A stretch of DNA of 64,000 nucleotides. Origin: Prochlorococcus sp. AG-363-P19. GTDB lineage: Bacteria; Cyanobacteriota; Cyanobacteriia; PCC-6307; Cyanobiaceae. Under the pieces are notes generated by a model. The model had not been told where the DNA came from, made no database searches, and was given only the letters and a program-made list of their open reading frames with translations. The DNA is taken from positions 62,001 to 126,000 of the forward strand of contig QCGG01000005.1 in NCBI GenBank assembly GCA_003280055.1. The letters run 5' to 3'. This document shows, in pieces, positions 1 to 12,173 of the stretch (position 1 is the stretch's first letter; every line of letters begins with the position of its first letter). Made by a program: the position numbers and the translations under genes.

Positions 1-1623
1 CCCAGCGTAAGGAGTACCTGTTACAGCCTTGCAGGTCCCTGGCTCATCTCCTGTTACAAGATTAGAGCGACCTGTAAGTGTGCCACTAACAGGTTGAGAC
101 CTATTAGTAAGGCTTAATCCAACCTTCGCCGCCTCAGGCTCAGGTCTTTCTCCACAGAAAGACTGATACTGCTGCAAGCCAACATATTCGTCTCCAGTAA
201 CACGCTTACAACTACCCGGTTCATTACCAGTAACAGATTCTGAACGAGCAACATTAGTTCCTGTTACATCTGCTCCACGAAGGGTATTAAAAGTGCCAAC
301 CTTTTCTGCAGGTCTACCTTCAGGGAGTGGATCAGAACCTAAATACTGATCGCCTGTTAGACCTTTATTTGAACCAGCCTCATCACCTGTAACCTTCTCA
401 GATCGACCTACCATTACTCCACTAACTTTTCTACCATCAAGAGTGAGGCTCTGACCCACTTTTCGTGGAGATGGCTTTACTCCGCCGCAGAATGATTGGG
501 ATTGATTTGCTGAAATATATTCTGTCCCAGTTAAAGACTTACAAGTACCTGGCTCGTCCCCTGTAACTTTTTCAGAGCGGCCAACTTCATTTCCAGTCAC
601 CATATTCCCATGGGTGGTATTAGTAACTGAAACCTTTGAGGGTTGACTGGAGGCAGGCGGAGATTGACAGAAAGTTTCAAAAACTTCCGAACCAAGATAT
701 TGAGTGCCAGTTATAGCTCTACAAGTACTTGATTCGTTACCAGTAGTCTTTATAGATCTATTAGCTTGAGTACCAGTTACTAACTGTCCAGAGATAGTTT
801 CACTTTCTCCAACCTTCCAATGTGCATCTGCAGAAGCAGACTTCTTGGCTCCATTTTTATTTGGACCACAAGGACGAGCTACAGAAGATCTCTGCTTCCC
901 AGTGGCTCCACTTTTGCTTCTAAGTTCACGGACTCTCTGTGCAATTTCACGAGTCGTCAAATCAGGATCACCTTGACGAGCCACTGAAGCTGGAGAGGTA
1001 GGTTGCTTGCCTGCGGTTTTCCCATGTTTGGATTGAGCCTCACGGCGTGCCAGTACAAGTGCACGACTAGAATTTTGTATTGCTCGACGTTTTGTAGTCG
1101 TGCGACGAGAGGAATTCCTAACAACTAATTCTTGAGAGCTAGCTGAATTAGTTAAAGATGATGATGAATTAGAAGTATCAAAATCTCTTTCCTTGCATTC
1201 ATCGCAGCAATATTTTGTTTCATTAGTTGCTTTAGCTGTTTCTGTGGATTTATTGGCAATGTCTACTCTTGTACGATCTTTACTTTTATCAGCTTTTTTA
1301 CCCTGACGAGAAAGAGCATCACGTCTAGCTAAAACCAAATCGCGACTAGGGTTAACAATGGCTTTTCTTATCGGTCGTGATACTGAAGAGACTTTATGTG
1401 TTTTAACTGGAATGGATGAAGAGGAATTCAAGCTTGATGAAGACGATTTCGAAAGAGTTCCTACTGGACTAGAAACTGCTTCCTCAGTCCTTGTCACACG
1501 TGCATCATTAGCTGTTCGAACACGACCAGAACCTGAACCACTTGACTCAGCGGCCTTCTTTCCTGTTTCACTAAGTGCCTTACGGCGCTCAAGTGCAAGT
1601 TCTCGACTGGATTGTTTTGCCAT
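1..1623 (-). CDS. csoS2: Carboxysome assembly scaffold protein CsoS2 (C-terminus beyond window)
   Basis: Manual reverse translation is open from an ATG at 1623 (MAKQSSRELALERRKALSETGKKA...) to position 1. It has four N-terminal basic repeats (SSRELALERRKAL, PSRDLVLARRDAL, SSRALVLARREAQ, TTREIAQRVREL) followed by many VTGxxxGRSxxVTGDEPGTCKxxTGxxY middle repeats. Located directly after rbcS. Confidence 0.95.
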   Translation of the reverse strand, partial: MAKQSSRELALERRKALSETGKKAAESSGSGSGRVRTANDARVTRTEEAVSSPVGTLSKSSSSSLNSSSSIPVKTHKVSSVSRPIRKAIVNPSRDLVLARRDALSRQGKKADKSKDRTRVDIANKSTETAKATNETKYCCDECKERDFDTSNSSSSLTNSASSQELVVRNSSRRTTTKRRAIQNSSRALVLARREAQSKHGKTAGKQPTSPASVARQGDPDLTTREIAQRVRELRSKSGATGKQRSSVARPCGPNKNGAKKSASADAHWKVGESETISGQLVTGTQANRSIKTTGNESSTCRAITGTQYLGSEVFETFCQSPPASSQPSKVSVTNTTHGNMVTGNEVGRSEKVTGDEPGTCKSLTGTEYISANQSQSFCGGVKPSPRKVGQSLTLDGRKVSGVMVGRSEKVTGDEAGSNKGLTGDQYLGSDPLPEGRPAEKVGTFNTLRGADVTGTNVARSESVTGNEPGSCKRVTGDEYVGLQQYQSFCGERPEPEAAKVGLSLTNRSQPVSGTLTGRSNLVTGDEPGTCKAVTGTPYAG

Positions 1624-1678
1624 GTCCGCCCAAAAGAAACGTCTTAAATAAAGAAAAAACTATTAGTGTCAAAGGGAA

Positions 1679-1716
1679 GTTTTATGACCTCGGAAAATAA
1701 TTCGAGGCCATAAAAC
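1679..1716 (-). promoter_or_regulatory. Intercistronic stem-loop between rbcS and csoS2
   Basis: GTTTTATG-A-CCTCG (1679-1692) pairs with CGAGG-C-CATAAAAC (1703-1716), 10-nt loop. The one A/C mismatch on + becomes a G-U wobble in the minus-strand transcript, giving 14 uninterrupted RNA pairs. Confidence 0.75.
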
Positions 1717-1729
1717 CAGGTAGCCCTAA

Positions 1730-2071
1730 TTAACGACCTTCGAAAACTACAAAGCAGGTACCCTGACTTTGGGTATATGCGTCATAGCCAACGATCCGAA
1801 CATGATGATCGGGGTATGCGCGATGACACGCTTCCAACTCATTGACGACCACATTCAAATCCTTCTCTCCAAAGAAAGGGAGCTTCCAATAAGACCAATA
1901 GGTCTGCATTGAACCACTGGGATGAACGTGCTCAATAACAGGGCTCCAGCCCTGAGCAATGATGTAAGCGATTTGATCGTAGATTTCGTCCTGGGTCATC
2001 GGCGGTAAGAAGCCGAAGGTTTCCAGGGTGGCGACTGTTTGGTAGTCACCAACTGTGCTCTGGAAAGGCAT
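1730..2071 (-). CDS. rbcS: Ribulose bisphosphate carboxylase small subunit (form IA)
   Basis: MPFQSTVGDYQTVATLETFGFLPPMT... typical RbcS; follows rbcL. Confidence 0.98.
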   Translation of the reverse strand: MPFQSTVGDYQTVATLETFGFLPPMTQDEIYDQIAYIIAQGWSPVIEHVHPSGSMQTYWSYWKLPFFGEKDLNVVVNELEACHRAYPDHHVRIVGYDAYTQSQGTCFVVFEGR

Positions 2072-2100
2072 GGTGAACCTGGGAGTGTGAATGTATAAAT

Positions 2101-2118
2101 ACCGATTAATGAATCGGT
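2101..2118 (-). promoter_or_regulatory. Second small stem-loop in the rbcL-rbcS spacer, upstream of the rbcS start
   Basis: ACCGATT (2101-2107), loop AATG, AATCGGT (2112-2118): perfect 7-bp stem. Confidence 0.5.
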
Positions 2119-2141
2119 TACTGAAATAAGCAATTGACTAG

Positions 2142-2166
2142 AGGAGGAGGCGAGAAGCCTCCTCCT
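2142..2166 (-). promoter_or_regulatory. Intercistronic stem-loop just after the rbcL stop codon
   Basis: AGGAGGAGGC (2142-2151), loop GAGAA, GCCTCCTCCT (2157-2166): perfect 10-bp GC-rich stem, no U-run after it on the minus strand. Confidence 0.75.
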
Positions 2167-2171
2167 TGTCG

Positions 2172-3587
2172 CTATTGCTGAACGTCAAGCTTGTCAACTG
2201 TGTCGAATTCGAACTTGATCTCCTTCCAGGTCTCAAGTGCAATAGCCAACTCAGGACTGTGCTTAGCCGCTTCCATCAAGATGTCGCGACTTTCTTTTTC
2301 GATTTCTCTACCGGCGTTCCTGGCTTTAACACAAGCTTCGAGCGCAACTCGATTAGCCGCTGCACCAGCTGCAGAACCCCATGGATGTCCATGAGTACCG
2401 CCACCAAACTGAAGACAAGAATCGTCTCCAAAGATCGCAAGCAACGCAGGCATATGCCAAACGTGAATACCACCTGATGCGACTGCAAAGACCCCAGGCA
2501 TGGAGCCCCAATCTTGGTCAAAGAAGTTACCCCGTGAACGATCTTCTGGTACAAAAGACTCACGGAGGTTGTCTATATATCCGAGGGTGGTCTGACGATC
2601 ACCTTCCAATTTTCCAACAACTGTTCCTGTATGAAGCTGATCACCGCCTGAAAGACGCAAACATTTTGCTAATACACGGAAATGAATACCGTGCTTAGGG
2701 TGACGGTCAATAACAGCATGCATTGCTCGGTGAATATGAAGCAGCATGCCATTCTTACGACACCAATTAGCTAAACCAGTGTTTGCAGTAAAACCACCAG
2801 TGATGTAGTCATGCATGATGATTGGCATGTCAAGTTCTTTGGCGAACTCGGCACGCTCGTACATTTCTTCAGGAGTAGTTGCTGTGCAATTAAGGTAATG
2901 ACCCTTAACTTCACCAGTCTCCTGCTGAGCTAGCTTTACAGCTTCTGCAACGAACTCAAAACGCTCTCTCCAACGCTGGAAAGGTTGGGAGTTAATGTTC
3001 TCATCATCTTTTGTTAGGTCCAGACCACCGCGAAGGCACTCATAAACCACTCGACCGTAATTCTTGCCTGAAAGACCAAGCTTTGGCTTAATAGTGCAAC
3101 CAAGAAGTGGGCGGCCGTATTTATTCAAACGGTCACGTTCAACTTGGATACCATTAGGGGGGCCTCCGCATGTCTTGATAAACGCCATTGGAAAGCGTAT
3201 ATCCTCAAGGCGAAGATGCCGCAGAGCTTTAAAGCCAAAAACGTTACCAACTAATGAAGTAAGTACGTTTGTAATTGAGCCTTCCTCGAAAAGATCAAGT
3301 GGGTATGCAATAAATGCATAGAAGGACTCCTTGTCTCCAGGGACATCTTCGATTCTGTAACAGCGACCTTTGTAAAATTCAAGATCGGTCAGAAGCTCAG
3401 ACCAAACAGTGGACCAAGTTCCTGTTGAAGACTCAGCGGCTACTGCAGCTGCGACTTCTTCTCTAGGGACACCTTCTTGACCAGTGCACTTAAAGCAGGC
3501 TAAAAGGTCGGTGTCTAGGGGGACGTAGTCGGGAGTCCAGTAGGTGTCTCTGTACTCCTTTACGCCAGCGTCATACTTCTTGCTCAT
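2172..3587 (-). CDS. rbcL: Ribulose bisphosphate carboxylase large subunit (form IA)
   Basis: 471 aa with [24 protein letters not shown] and [19 protein letters not shown] motifs; alpha-carboxysome gene order. Confidence 0.99.
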   Translation of the reverse strand: MSKKYDAGVKEYRDTYWTPDYVPLDTDLLACFKCTGQEGVPREEVAAAVAAESSTGTWSTVWSELLTDLEFYKGRCYRIEDVPGDKESFYAFIAYPLDLFEEGSITNVLTSLVGNVFGFKALRHLRLEDIRFPMAFIKTCGGPPNGIQVERDRLNKYGRPLLGCTIKPKLGLSGKNYGRVVYECLRGGLDLTKDDENINSQPFQRWRERFEFVAEAVKLAQQETGEVKGHYLNCTATTPEEMYERAEFAKELDMPIIMHDYITGGFTANTGLANWCRKNGMLLHIHRAMHAVIDRHPKHGIHFRVLAKCLRLSGGDQLHTGTVVGKLEGDRQTTLGYIDNLRESFVPEDRSRGNFFDQDWGSMPGVFAVASGGIHVWHMPALLAIFGDDSCLQFGGGTHGHPWGSAAGAAANRVALEACVKARNAGREIEKESRDILMEAAKHSPELAIALETWKEIKFEFDTVDKLDVQQ

Positions 3588-3663
3588 GGAATAACTCCTT
3601 TAAGTCGATGTAAGGATTTTTGAGATTTTGCCGTTTCCCTTTTTAGGAAAGCCGCATCAAAGC

Positions 3664-3975
3664 TCAGTCCTTTTGACCAAGGAAGTTGCCATTACCCAGA
3701 GCTGGCTCAACCTCACGATGAGGACGCGCAATGATGTGAGCTGCAACTAGACCGTCTCCAACGCGTTCACATGCGTCAGCTCCTGCTCTAACTGCTGCAT
3801 TAACAGCGCCAGTTTCGCCACGCACTAATACGGTCACGTAACCGCCACCAACAAACTCACGACCGATAAGACGCACTTCGGCAGCCTTGGTCATGGCGTC
3901 AGCGGCTTCAATTGCTGGTACAAGGCCGCGTGTCTCGATCATGCCGAGAGCGATGCCCATTGTTTCGTTAGCCAT
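3664..3975 (-). CDS. csoS1: Alpha-carboxysome major shell protein (BMC domain)
   Basis: MANETMGIALGMIETRGLVPAIEAADAMTKAAEVRLIGREFVGGGYVTVLVRGETGAVNAAVRAGADACERVGDGLVAAHIIARPH: BMC hexamer protein. Confidence 0.97.
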   Translation of the reverse strand: MANETMGIALGMIETRGLVPAIEAADAMTKAAEVRLIGREFVGGGYVTVLVRGETGAVNAAVRAGADACERVGDGLVAAHIIARPHREVEPALGNGNFLGQKD

Positions 3976-3988
3976 TGCCTAACTCAGT

Positions 3989-4004
3989 AAGGGGTGGAAT
4001 GTTC
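3989..4004 (-). repeat. AAGGGGTGGAATGTTC direct repeat, copy 1 (csoS1 5' leader)
   Basis: 16-nt exact match to 4221-4236; lies about 14 nt upstream of the csoS1 ATG. Confidence 0.8.
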
Positions 4005-4198
4005 GCAATGAACAATGCTCTGTACAGCCTCAATAAGTCAAGCGATTAACGGACAAAAGCTGATTACCTTATTTAACGGCGCTGATAAGCCATACTTATC
4101 ACCCTTGCCCTTACTGATCTAAAGCGCTGTTGGTTTTTGTGTCTGCAAGTCGGCACATTCGATTCCATTAAGAAAAAATCCTATTATTTTTAACGTCC

Positions 4199-4251
4199 GA
4201 GACAGGCCCTAGGCATTGCCAAGGGGTGGAATGTTCAACCCAACCTGTCTC
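4199..4251. promoter_or_regulatory. Nested inverted-repeat element containing copy 2 of the 16-nt repeat
   Basis: Outer arms GAGACAGG (4199-4206) and CCTGTCTC (4244-4251). Inner hairpin CCCTaGGC-ATT-GCCaAGGG. Second AAGGGGTGGAATGTTC copy at 4221-4236. Confidence 0.6.
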
Positions 4252-4319
4252 AAACAATTCAAAAAAGCTCCAAATACTCTGCAAGACTTTCAAGTGTTCC
4301 GAAAATTATTGATTGTGTT

Positions 4320-4901
4320 GTGACCAGGAAGCTACTTACTATCGCCAGTGGTAATTCCAGAAAAGTTGCAGAAATAAAGGCAATGCTTGGTCCACTTCCC
4401 ATTGAAGTGCAATTAAAACCTAATGATCTTGAGATAGAGGAAACTGGTTCAACTTATTTAGAGAACGCTCTTCTAAAAGCCCAAGCAGTATCAAAAGTCA
4501 CAAACACCTGGACTATTGCTGATGACTCTGGCCTTGAAGTCGATGCTCTTGGTGGTAAACCAGGCATATTTTCAGCCAGACTTGCAAATACCAATGAAGA
4601 AAAAATCAAAAAAATCCTATTAGCTTTAGCCAACACCCCATATAGGAGTGCAAGGTTTCATAGCGTAATGGTCTTATGCAATCCAGAAGGTAATCCCATA
4701 AAAGATGCCGAAGGAGTTTGCTGGGGGGAGCTCCTGAAAGCACCGGCATATGATGGTGGTGAATTCGAGTCTATTTTTTGGGTAAGAGAAGCAAATTGCA
4801 CCTACGGTGAATTAAGTCAAGAGCAACTAATCAAACTAGGTAGTAGAGGTAAAGCAGCACGAAACATTGCACCCTTCCTAAGAAAAGAATTTAACCTATA
4901 G
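4320..4901 (+). CDS. rdgB: RdgB/HAM1-family non-canonical purine NTP pyrophosphatase (GTG start)
   Basis: LLTIASGNSRKVAEIKAMLG, IADDSGLEVDALGGKPGIFSARLA: HAM1 family. Confidence 0.9.
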   Translation: MTRKLLTIASGNSRKVAEIKAMLGPLPIEVQLKPNDLEIEETGSTYLENALLKAQAVSKVTNTWTIADDSGLEVDALGGKPGIFSARLANTNEEKIKKILLALANTPYRSARFHSVMVLCNPEGNPIKDAEGVCWGELLKAPAYDGGEFESIFWVREANCTYGELSQEQLIKLGSRGKAARNIAPFLRKEFNL

Positions 4902-4912
4902 CGCCTCTGAAG

Positions 4913-5677
4913 CTATATCTGATCAATAGCCCTCATGGCAGCGGCGGCGGCTTCTTCAACATCTCCTTCTTTCCCTGCAAGAGTTAATCGGCCAAAAGCA
5001 CCAACACCTTTGACATCTACGACTGTAATATTTGCGGCTTTCTCCGCTTCATTAGCTGCATAAAGAACATAACCAGCAGGTTCTGTTTCAAGAATAAACA
5101 TGCTCATTCCCGATTGAATCATTGACCCTCTTCTGTTCTGACGGTTTATCAACACTGCATGATCGGGAGTGATCGCTCTAATCACCTCGGTCCAACTAAC
5201 TTCCGGCTTAGTTCGACGATCAATCGTACTGCCAATTGCATCAAGCACTACATCTCCAGAATGCAAAACAGTGCTCTGGTCACGGTGATAAAGAGCCAAA
5301 GAACCAAAAGCTCTCTCAACAATCATCTGGCCGAGACGAACATTGCTCGCCTTCAGAGCTATGTCTGTAACTCGGTGGACTGCCATACCTGGAGAAACTT
5401 CCATCCAGAGACATGCATCACCAGGAATCGGCAGAAAACCTTGGCTAACCGTTCCCATATAGGCAGCAAGCTGAGGCTGAAGAGAATCTAAAAAGACATA
5501 TGTACGTAATTCAATTTGCTGAACATTGCTGTTCTGTCGGGCTACTCGAGCAGTTTCTGAATCTGTAGTAATTACACAACTAGCCCCGGACGAATGGGCT
5601 TGAACATCACTTCCGGTAATTAGCGGACTTCCTGAGTGTCGCCGCTCCCGAATATCTAAGCTGGCGAAACTGTTCAT
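4913..5677 (-). CDS. csoS1D: Tandem-BMC carboxysome shell protein CsoS1D
   Basis: About 254 aa, two BMC-like halves, adjacent to csoS1. The track ORF extends to 5743; the internal Met [13 protein letters not shown] is the more likely start. Confidence 0.85.
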   Translation of the reverse strand: MNSFASLDIRERRHSGSPLITGSDVQAHSSGASCVITTDSETARVARQNSNVQQIELRTYVFLDSLQPQLAAYMGTVSQGFLPIPGDACLWMEVSPGMAVHRVTDIALKASNVRLGQMIVERAFGSLALYHRDQSTVLHSGDVVLDAIGSTIDRRTKPEVSWTEVIRAITPDHAVLINRQNRRGSMIQSGMSMFILETEPAGYVLYAANEAEKAANITVVDVKGVGAFGRLTLAGKEGDVEEAAAAAMRAIDQI

Positions 5678-5784
5678 AGCGCGGATAATACTAGACAAGT
5701 TGTCATTTCTCAAAAATTTTTGAGGTTGCAATAGGACTTGCAACGTCGAGAAGAGTCGATACCTTCAAGTAAAAGGGGGAAACT

Positions 5785-6156
5785 ATGCCTGATTCCAAAA
5801 GAGATTCTTCAGAGACAACAAGTCTCTCTAGCGAATTGAATGTCGAGCAAGCTCTTGGAATGATTGGCCTAGGCCTAATGCAAAAAATTTCAAAAGATGG
5901 TTTAACTGAATGGTGCTGGTCAGAGAGTGAGGATGGAGGGAAAGCTGATTTAACTTTCCTTCGCCAAAAGCTTGAATTAACGGCTTTAGCAATAGAAACT
6001 GGTGCTCCATTAAGCACTGCAGAAGTAACACAACTTCTTGGCGCTCGCCCAGGGTCTGCAAAAACACAAAGAGGAGGCTTAATCGCTAAAAGGATCAGCA
6101 GGAATGTATGGAAGCTATTACGTTCTGATCAAGATTCCTCGCATTGGCGTAATTGA
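5785..6156 (+). CDS. Conserved hypothetical protein
   Basis: 123-aa ORF with coding-like composition (LSTAEVTQLLGARPGS HTH-like segment), in the gap between csoS1D and chlN. Confidence 0.7.
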   Translation: MPDSKRDSSETTSLSSELNVEQALGMIGLGLMQKISKDGLTEWCWSESEDGGKADLTFLRQKLELTALAIETGAPLSTAEVTQLLGARPGSAKTQRGGLIAKRISRNVWKLLRSDQDSSHWRN

Positions 6157-6317
6157 ACAAACAAATCTCTAGAATCACTTTCCAAATCCTGATGATTGAC
6201 TAACTCGCTAAATAATCTCAATTGTCAGAGAACTAATACATCCAGCAACAAAACAGGCTTCAATCCCAAAGAGTTTCCGTTATTAGGAACTACTTGCTAT
6301 TTATCCAAGCAATTTAA

Positions 6318-7601
<1,284 letters not shown>

Positions 7602-7604
7602 CTC

Positions 7605-9203
7605 ATGGAACTAACTCTCTGGACATATGAAGGGCCACCTCACGTAGGTGCAATGCGTATTGCATCTTCAATGAAGGGTATTCACTATGTATTGCATGCT
7701 CCTCAAGGGGATACTTATGCGGATTTACTGTTCACAATGATTGAACGACGAGGGGAAAGACCTCCTGTCACATATACAACTTTTCAAGCAAGAGACCTAG
7801 GTGGTGACACTGCAGAACTAGTAAAAGGCCACATACGCGAAGCCGTAGAGCGTTTCAACCCAGAAGCCCTTCTAGTAGGGGAAAGCTGCACAGCCGAACT
7901 CATCCAAGATCAACCTGGCTCACTTGCTCATGGTATGGGGCTTGATCTCCCTATTATCAATTTAGAGTTACCTGCCTATAGCAAAAAAGAGAATTGGGGC
8001 GCAGCAGAAACGTTTTATCAGTTAGTAAGAGGACTTCTTAAAGACAAGGTTGACGGACAAACTACACATGATCCGAGAGCATGGAAGCAGGAAGAGAGAA
8101 ACCCAAAGGTTAATCTTTTAGGCCCATCTTTACTCGGCTTCCGTTGTCGGGATGACATTTTAGAAATTAAAAAGCTGCTAAACGAACATGACATAGATGT
8201 TGCAGTTGTTGCGCCTTTAGGTGCAACAACTGCTGATCTATTAGAAATACCCAAATCAGACATTAATGTTTGCTTATATCCAGAGATTTCTGAGTCAACC
8301 TGTAACTGGCTAGAGAAAAATTTTGGAATGCCATTCAGTCATACAGTCCCAATAGGCGTTGGCGCTACTAAAGACTTTTTAACCGAAATTCACAAATTAC
8401 TAGATCTCCCTCTAAAGCCCAATAATGCGAATAATGAATCCAAACTCACTTGGTATTCACAATCTGTCGACTCTAACTATCTCACTGGAAAAAGGGTTTT
8501 CATTTTTGGAGATGGTACTCATGCCATTGCTGCAGCTAGAATTGCGAAGCAAGAACTTGGGTTTGAAGTTGTAGGTCTTGGAACATACAGCAGAGAAATG
8601 GCAAGGCCAGTCAGAAAGGCCGCTGAAGCAATTGGCTTAAAAGCACTCATTAGCAACGACTATCTGGAGGTTGAGTCAGCTATATCTGAAGCAGCTCCAG
8701 AGCTTGTACTAGGGACTCAAATGGAAAGACATTGTGCAAAACGATTGGGTATTCCATGCGCAGTCATAAGTACACCCATGCATGTTCAAGATGTTCCTGC
8801 CAGATACAGCCCCCAAATGGGTTGGGAGGGTTCGAATGTCATTTTTGATGACTGGGTGCATCCACTAATGATGGGCCTTGAAGAACATTTAATTGGGATG
8901 TTCCGCCATGACTTCGAATTCACAGATGGTCATCAGAGTCACTTAGGCCATCTAGGTGCAGGAAAAGCTGCAACAGATAATTCCTCATTAACAGAGTCCC
9001 AAAAAGAAGATAAAGCTATTTCAGAATCTGTGAATCTCGATTCACCAATATGGACTCCTGAAGGGAAAGAAGAACTTTCGAAGATTCCTTTCTTTGTACG
9101 TGGGAAAGTCCGAAAAAATACTGAAAAATATGCTCGGCAAGCAGGCTGCAGAAAGATCGACAGCGAAACAATGCTAGACGCAAAAGCCCATTTCAAAGGC
9201 TAG
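7605..9203 (+). CDS. chlB: Light-independent protochlorophyllide reductase subunit B
   Basis: [49 protein letters not shown]. Confidence 0.98.
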   Translation: MELTLWTYEGPPHVGAMRIASSMKGIHYVLHAPQGDTYADLLFTMIERRGERPPVTYTTFQARDLGGDTAELVKGHIREAVERFNPEALLVGESCTAELIQDQPGSLAHGMGLDLPIINLELPAYSKKENWGAAETFYQLVRGLLKDKVDGQTTHDPRAWKQEERNPKVNLLGPSLLGFRCRDDILEIKKLLNEHDIDVAVVAPLGATTADLLEIPKSDINVCLYPEISESTCNWLEKNFGMPFSHTVPIGVGATKDFLTEIHKLLDLPLKPNNANNESKLTWYSQSVDSNYLTGKRVFIFGDGTHAIAAARIAKQELGFEVVGLGTYSREMARPVRKAAEAIGLKALISNDYLEVESAISEAAPELVLGTQMERHCAKRLGIPCAVISTPMHVQDVPARYSPQMGWEGSNVIFDDWVHPLMMGLEEHLIGMFRHDFEFTDGHQSHLGHLGAGKAATDNSSLTESQKEDKAISESVNLDSPIWTPEGKEELSKIPFFVRGKVRKNTEKYARQAGCRKIDSETMLDAKAHFKG

Positions 9204-9307
9204 AAGACAAGCCACCATTAGCAATAAATCAAAAAAAGACCTGAGTAGATACACTCAATTATCGGAATTTGCTAGAACAGTTTTATGTCCAAAGGAAAGC
9301 AAATTAA

Positions 9308-10288
<981 letters not shown>

Positions 10289-10323
10289 AACGAAAATTTA
10301 ATATTCCAAAACTTAAATTAGAA

Positions 10324-11337
10324 TCACCCTAAACCAACCAGCCTCATTGATAAATCCCAAACCTTTCGTGCAGTGAGAGGATCAGTCACTCTGTTAGACA
10401 ATTCCTGGGAGAATTGTCTTCCATTTTTCTTTTGGCGATTTCCCCAACTCCAATGAACCCCAGAAAGGGCAAATTCCGAATCGGCCACGACTTGAGCCAC
10501 TCGCTTACCTGCTAAAGCCTGAGTAACAAAACCACCTGTAATTAATTTTTGAAACCAAGGAAAAATAATTTGAAAAAGCTTTGGTGTATTTCTAAATAAT
10601 TTTGTATTGGCAACACAACCTGGATATAAAGAGCTGAATAAAATTGGCGAATCCTTATAACGTCGATGCAATTCTTGTGTGGTAATCATATTACAAAGCT
10701 TACTATCCTTATAGGCTTTACCAGGTTTAAAACGCTTACCACTTGCCATACTTATTGGAGAACGAAAACCCTGCTGAAACCCTTCTAAATCCCCTAAATC
10801 AGCAGGAGCAGGAATCGGGATTTTTCCACCAAGTTCTTTATAGTTAGCAGTAACAGTTCCTAGTATAACAACTCTTGCGCCCTCTTCTCCCCACGAAGCT
10901 CCCCTCCAAACTGGTCGAGACGAGTCCCTGAGGTTATCCAGCAAAAGATGTATCAACAAAAAGTGTCCGAAATGATTAGTCGCCATTGAAACTTCATAGC
11001 CTTGTGCAGATCTCTGAGGTTTTTTGAGTCTTGGCAAATAAACAGCTGCATTGCAGACCAAAGCATCTAAAGGCTTATCCAGAGAAGCTAGCAATGCATT
11101 TGTCGAAGATCGGACATCATCCAAATCACTAAGGTCCATACTTATATGCTGCAACTGTCTAGGACGTCCAGATGGAAGGCCAACCTTAATAGCAGCAGCC
11201 TCTGCTCGTAGGGGGTTTCTATTTGCAGTAATTACACGCCAACCAAGTTCGACCAAAGCCTTGGTCGCATACAAACCAACCCCAGAAGTAGTCCCAGTAA
11301 TAAGAACAGTACCCGGTGCAGCCTGTGAAGAAGCCAT
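10324..11337 (-). CDS. por: Light-dependent protochlorophyllide oxidoreductase
   Basis: [60 protein letters not shown]. Confidence 0.96.
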   Translation of the reverse strand: MASSQAAPGTVLITGTTSGVGLYATKALVELGWRVITANRNPLRAEAAAIKVGLPSGRPRQLQHISMDLSDLDDVRSSTNALLASLDKPLDALVCNAAVYLPRLKKPQRSAQGYEVSMATNHFGHFLLIHLLLDNLRDSSRPVWRGASWGEEGARVVILGTVTANYKELGGKIPIPAPADLGDLEGFQQGFRSPISMASGKRFKPGKAYKDSKLCNMITTQELHRRYKDSPILFSSLYPGCVANTKLFRNTPKLFQIIFPWFQKLITGGFVTQALAGKRVAQVVADSEFALSGVHWSWGNRQKKNGRQFSQELSNRVTDPLTARKVWDLSMRLVGLG

Positions 11338-11416
11338 AGAAGAAAACTAAAAACAAAAAATTGCCAATGAGCTACTACTACTCATTGGGTTTAAGTCGAT
11401 TGATTAAAAGTTTTTT

Positions 11417-11830
11417 TCATCTCCAAAGAATCCTCAAACGATCCTGCTCAATCCATTGATCTTGCTCATCCATGAATCTTTTGTCACCACCAATTGTAAA
11501 TAAATGATCAAAACGTCTTTGAAACGCCATTAGTCTTTGGGATTCAATATCCAAGGCAGCTGAAATCTCACCATGCCGGTCAAGACGTTGATGATAAACA
11601 AAACATAGCTTTACTAAGCTCACAGAAAACAAAGCCAAAAGGCCAACCTTCATTGAAAGTGCCAAAAAGCTATAAATCAACTCTGTTTTTTGTTGTTTAA
11701 GCTGCAACCTTGAGGCCAAAGTCGCAGCATCAACCCTCTTCAAAGAATCCTTTGAAGAGCTAGCTTTCCTGGTCTGAACATGTGTTCTTTTGGAATAACT
11801 AGTCCTGGCTCTACCCAGGGAAGCAGTCAA
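11417..11830 (-). CDS. Hypothetical protein, one predicted TM segment
   Basis: ELIYSFLALSMKVGLLALFSVSLVKLCFVYHQRLDRHGEISAALDIESQRLMAFQRRFD; in the por-psaM interval. Confidence 0.6.
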   Translation of the reverse strand: MTASLGRARTSYSKRTHVQTRKASSSKDSLKRVDAATLASRLQLKQQKTELIYSFLALSMKVGLLALFSVSLVKLCFVYHQRLDRHGEISAALDIESQRLMAFQRRFDHLFTIGGDKRFMDEQDQWIEQDRLRILWR

Positions 11831-11898
11831 AGCTATAAAACAACTAATCTGCTTTTATCGCAGACAAGCTTGTCTGCCAAGGTCTGTAACGACCTTTT

Positions 11899-11997
11899 TT
11901 AGGCACGGGCAAGGGTTATTCCTAGACGCAAGGCAAGAATGCCGGCATGAACAACTACCACAAGAAGAAGGCCAGCCAAATCAATACTTGAATCCAT
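11899..11997 (-). CDS. psaM: Photosystem I reaction centre subunit XII-like small membrane protein (PsaM)
   Basis: Manual translation: MDSSIDLAGLLLVVVVHAGILALRLGITLARA* (32 aa); hydrophobic with HAxxLALRLxxxL signature. Below the ORF-track size cutoff. Confidence 0.75.
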   Translation of the reverse strand: MDSSIDLAGLLLVVVVHAGILALRLGITLARA

Positions 11998-12173
11998 GGG
12001 AAAAGCATGTATGTGCACCTATTCTCCACTTAAATAGGCAAGAAAATCCACAATCTGCAAAAGCCTGTCACACCTTTACCCAAAAAAGCCAAGCCCGAAT
12101 CAAAAACCTGGTCAACAAAAAATGTTCCTACAAGAAGACCGGCAGATTCTTTTCTCTCAAAAACCGGAAAAAA

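Noticed and set aside
1-1600. Repetitive motifs as DNA repeats or mobile sequence
   Set aside because: Explained by CsoS2 protein repeats (VTGxxxGRS...VTGDEPGTCKxxTG).
1358-1651. 97-aa + strand ORF
   Set aside because: Antisense to the csoS2 N-terminal repeats; low complexity mirrors csoS2 coding.
2166-3321. Several + and alternate minus-frame ORFs within rbcL (2166..2477, 2191..2394, 2276..2563, 2381..2698, 3064..3321)
   Set aside because: Shadow ORFs inside a confidently identified rbcL; no independent support.
5159-5491. 110-aa + strand ORF antisense to csoS1D
   Set aside because: Antisense shadow; no family signature.
10289-10323. AATTTAA...TTAAATT between convergent chlL and por as a bidirectional terminator
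   Set aside because: Only a 7-bp AT stem with an 11-nt loop; too weak in such AT-rich DNA.
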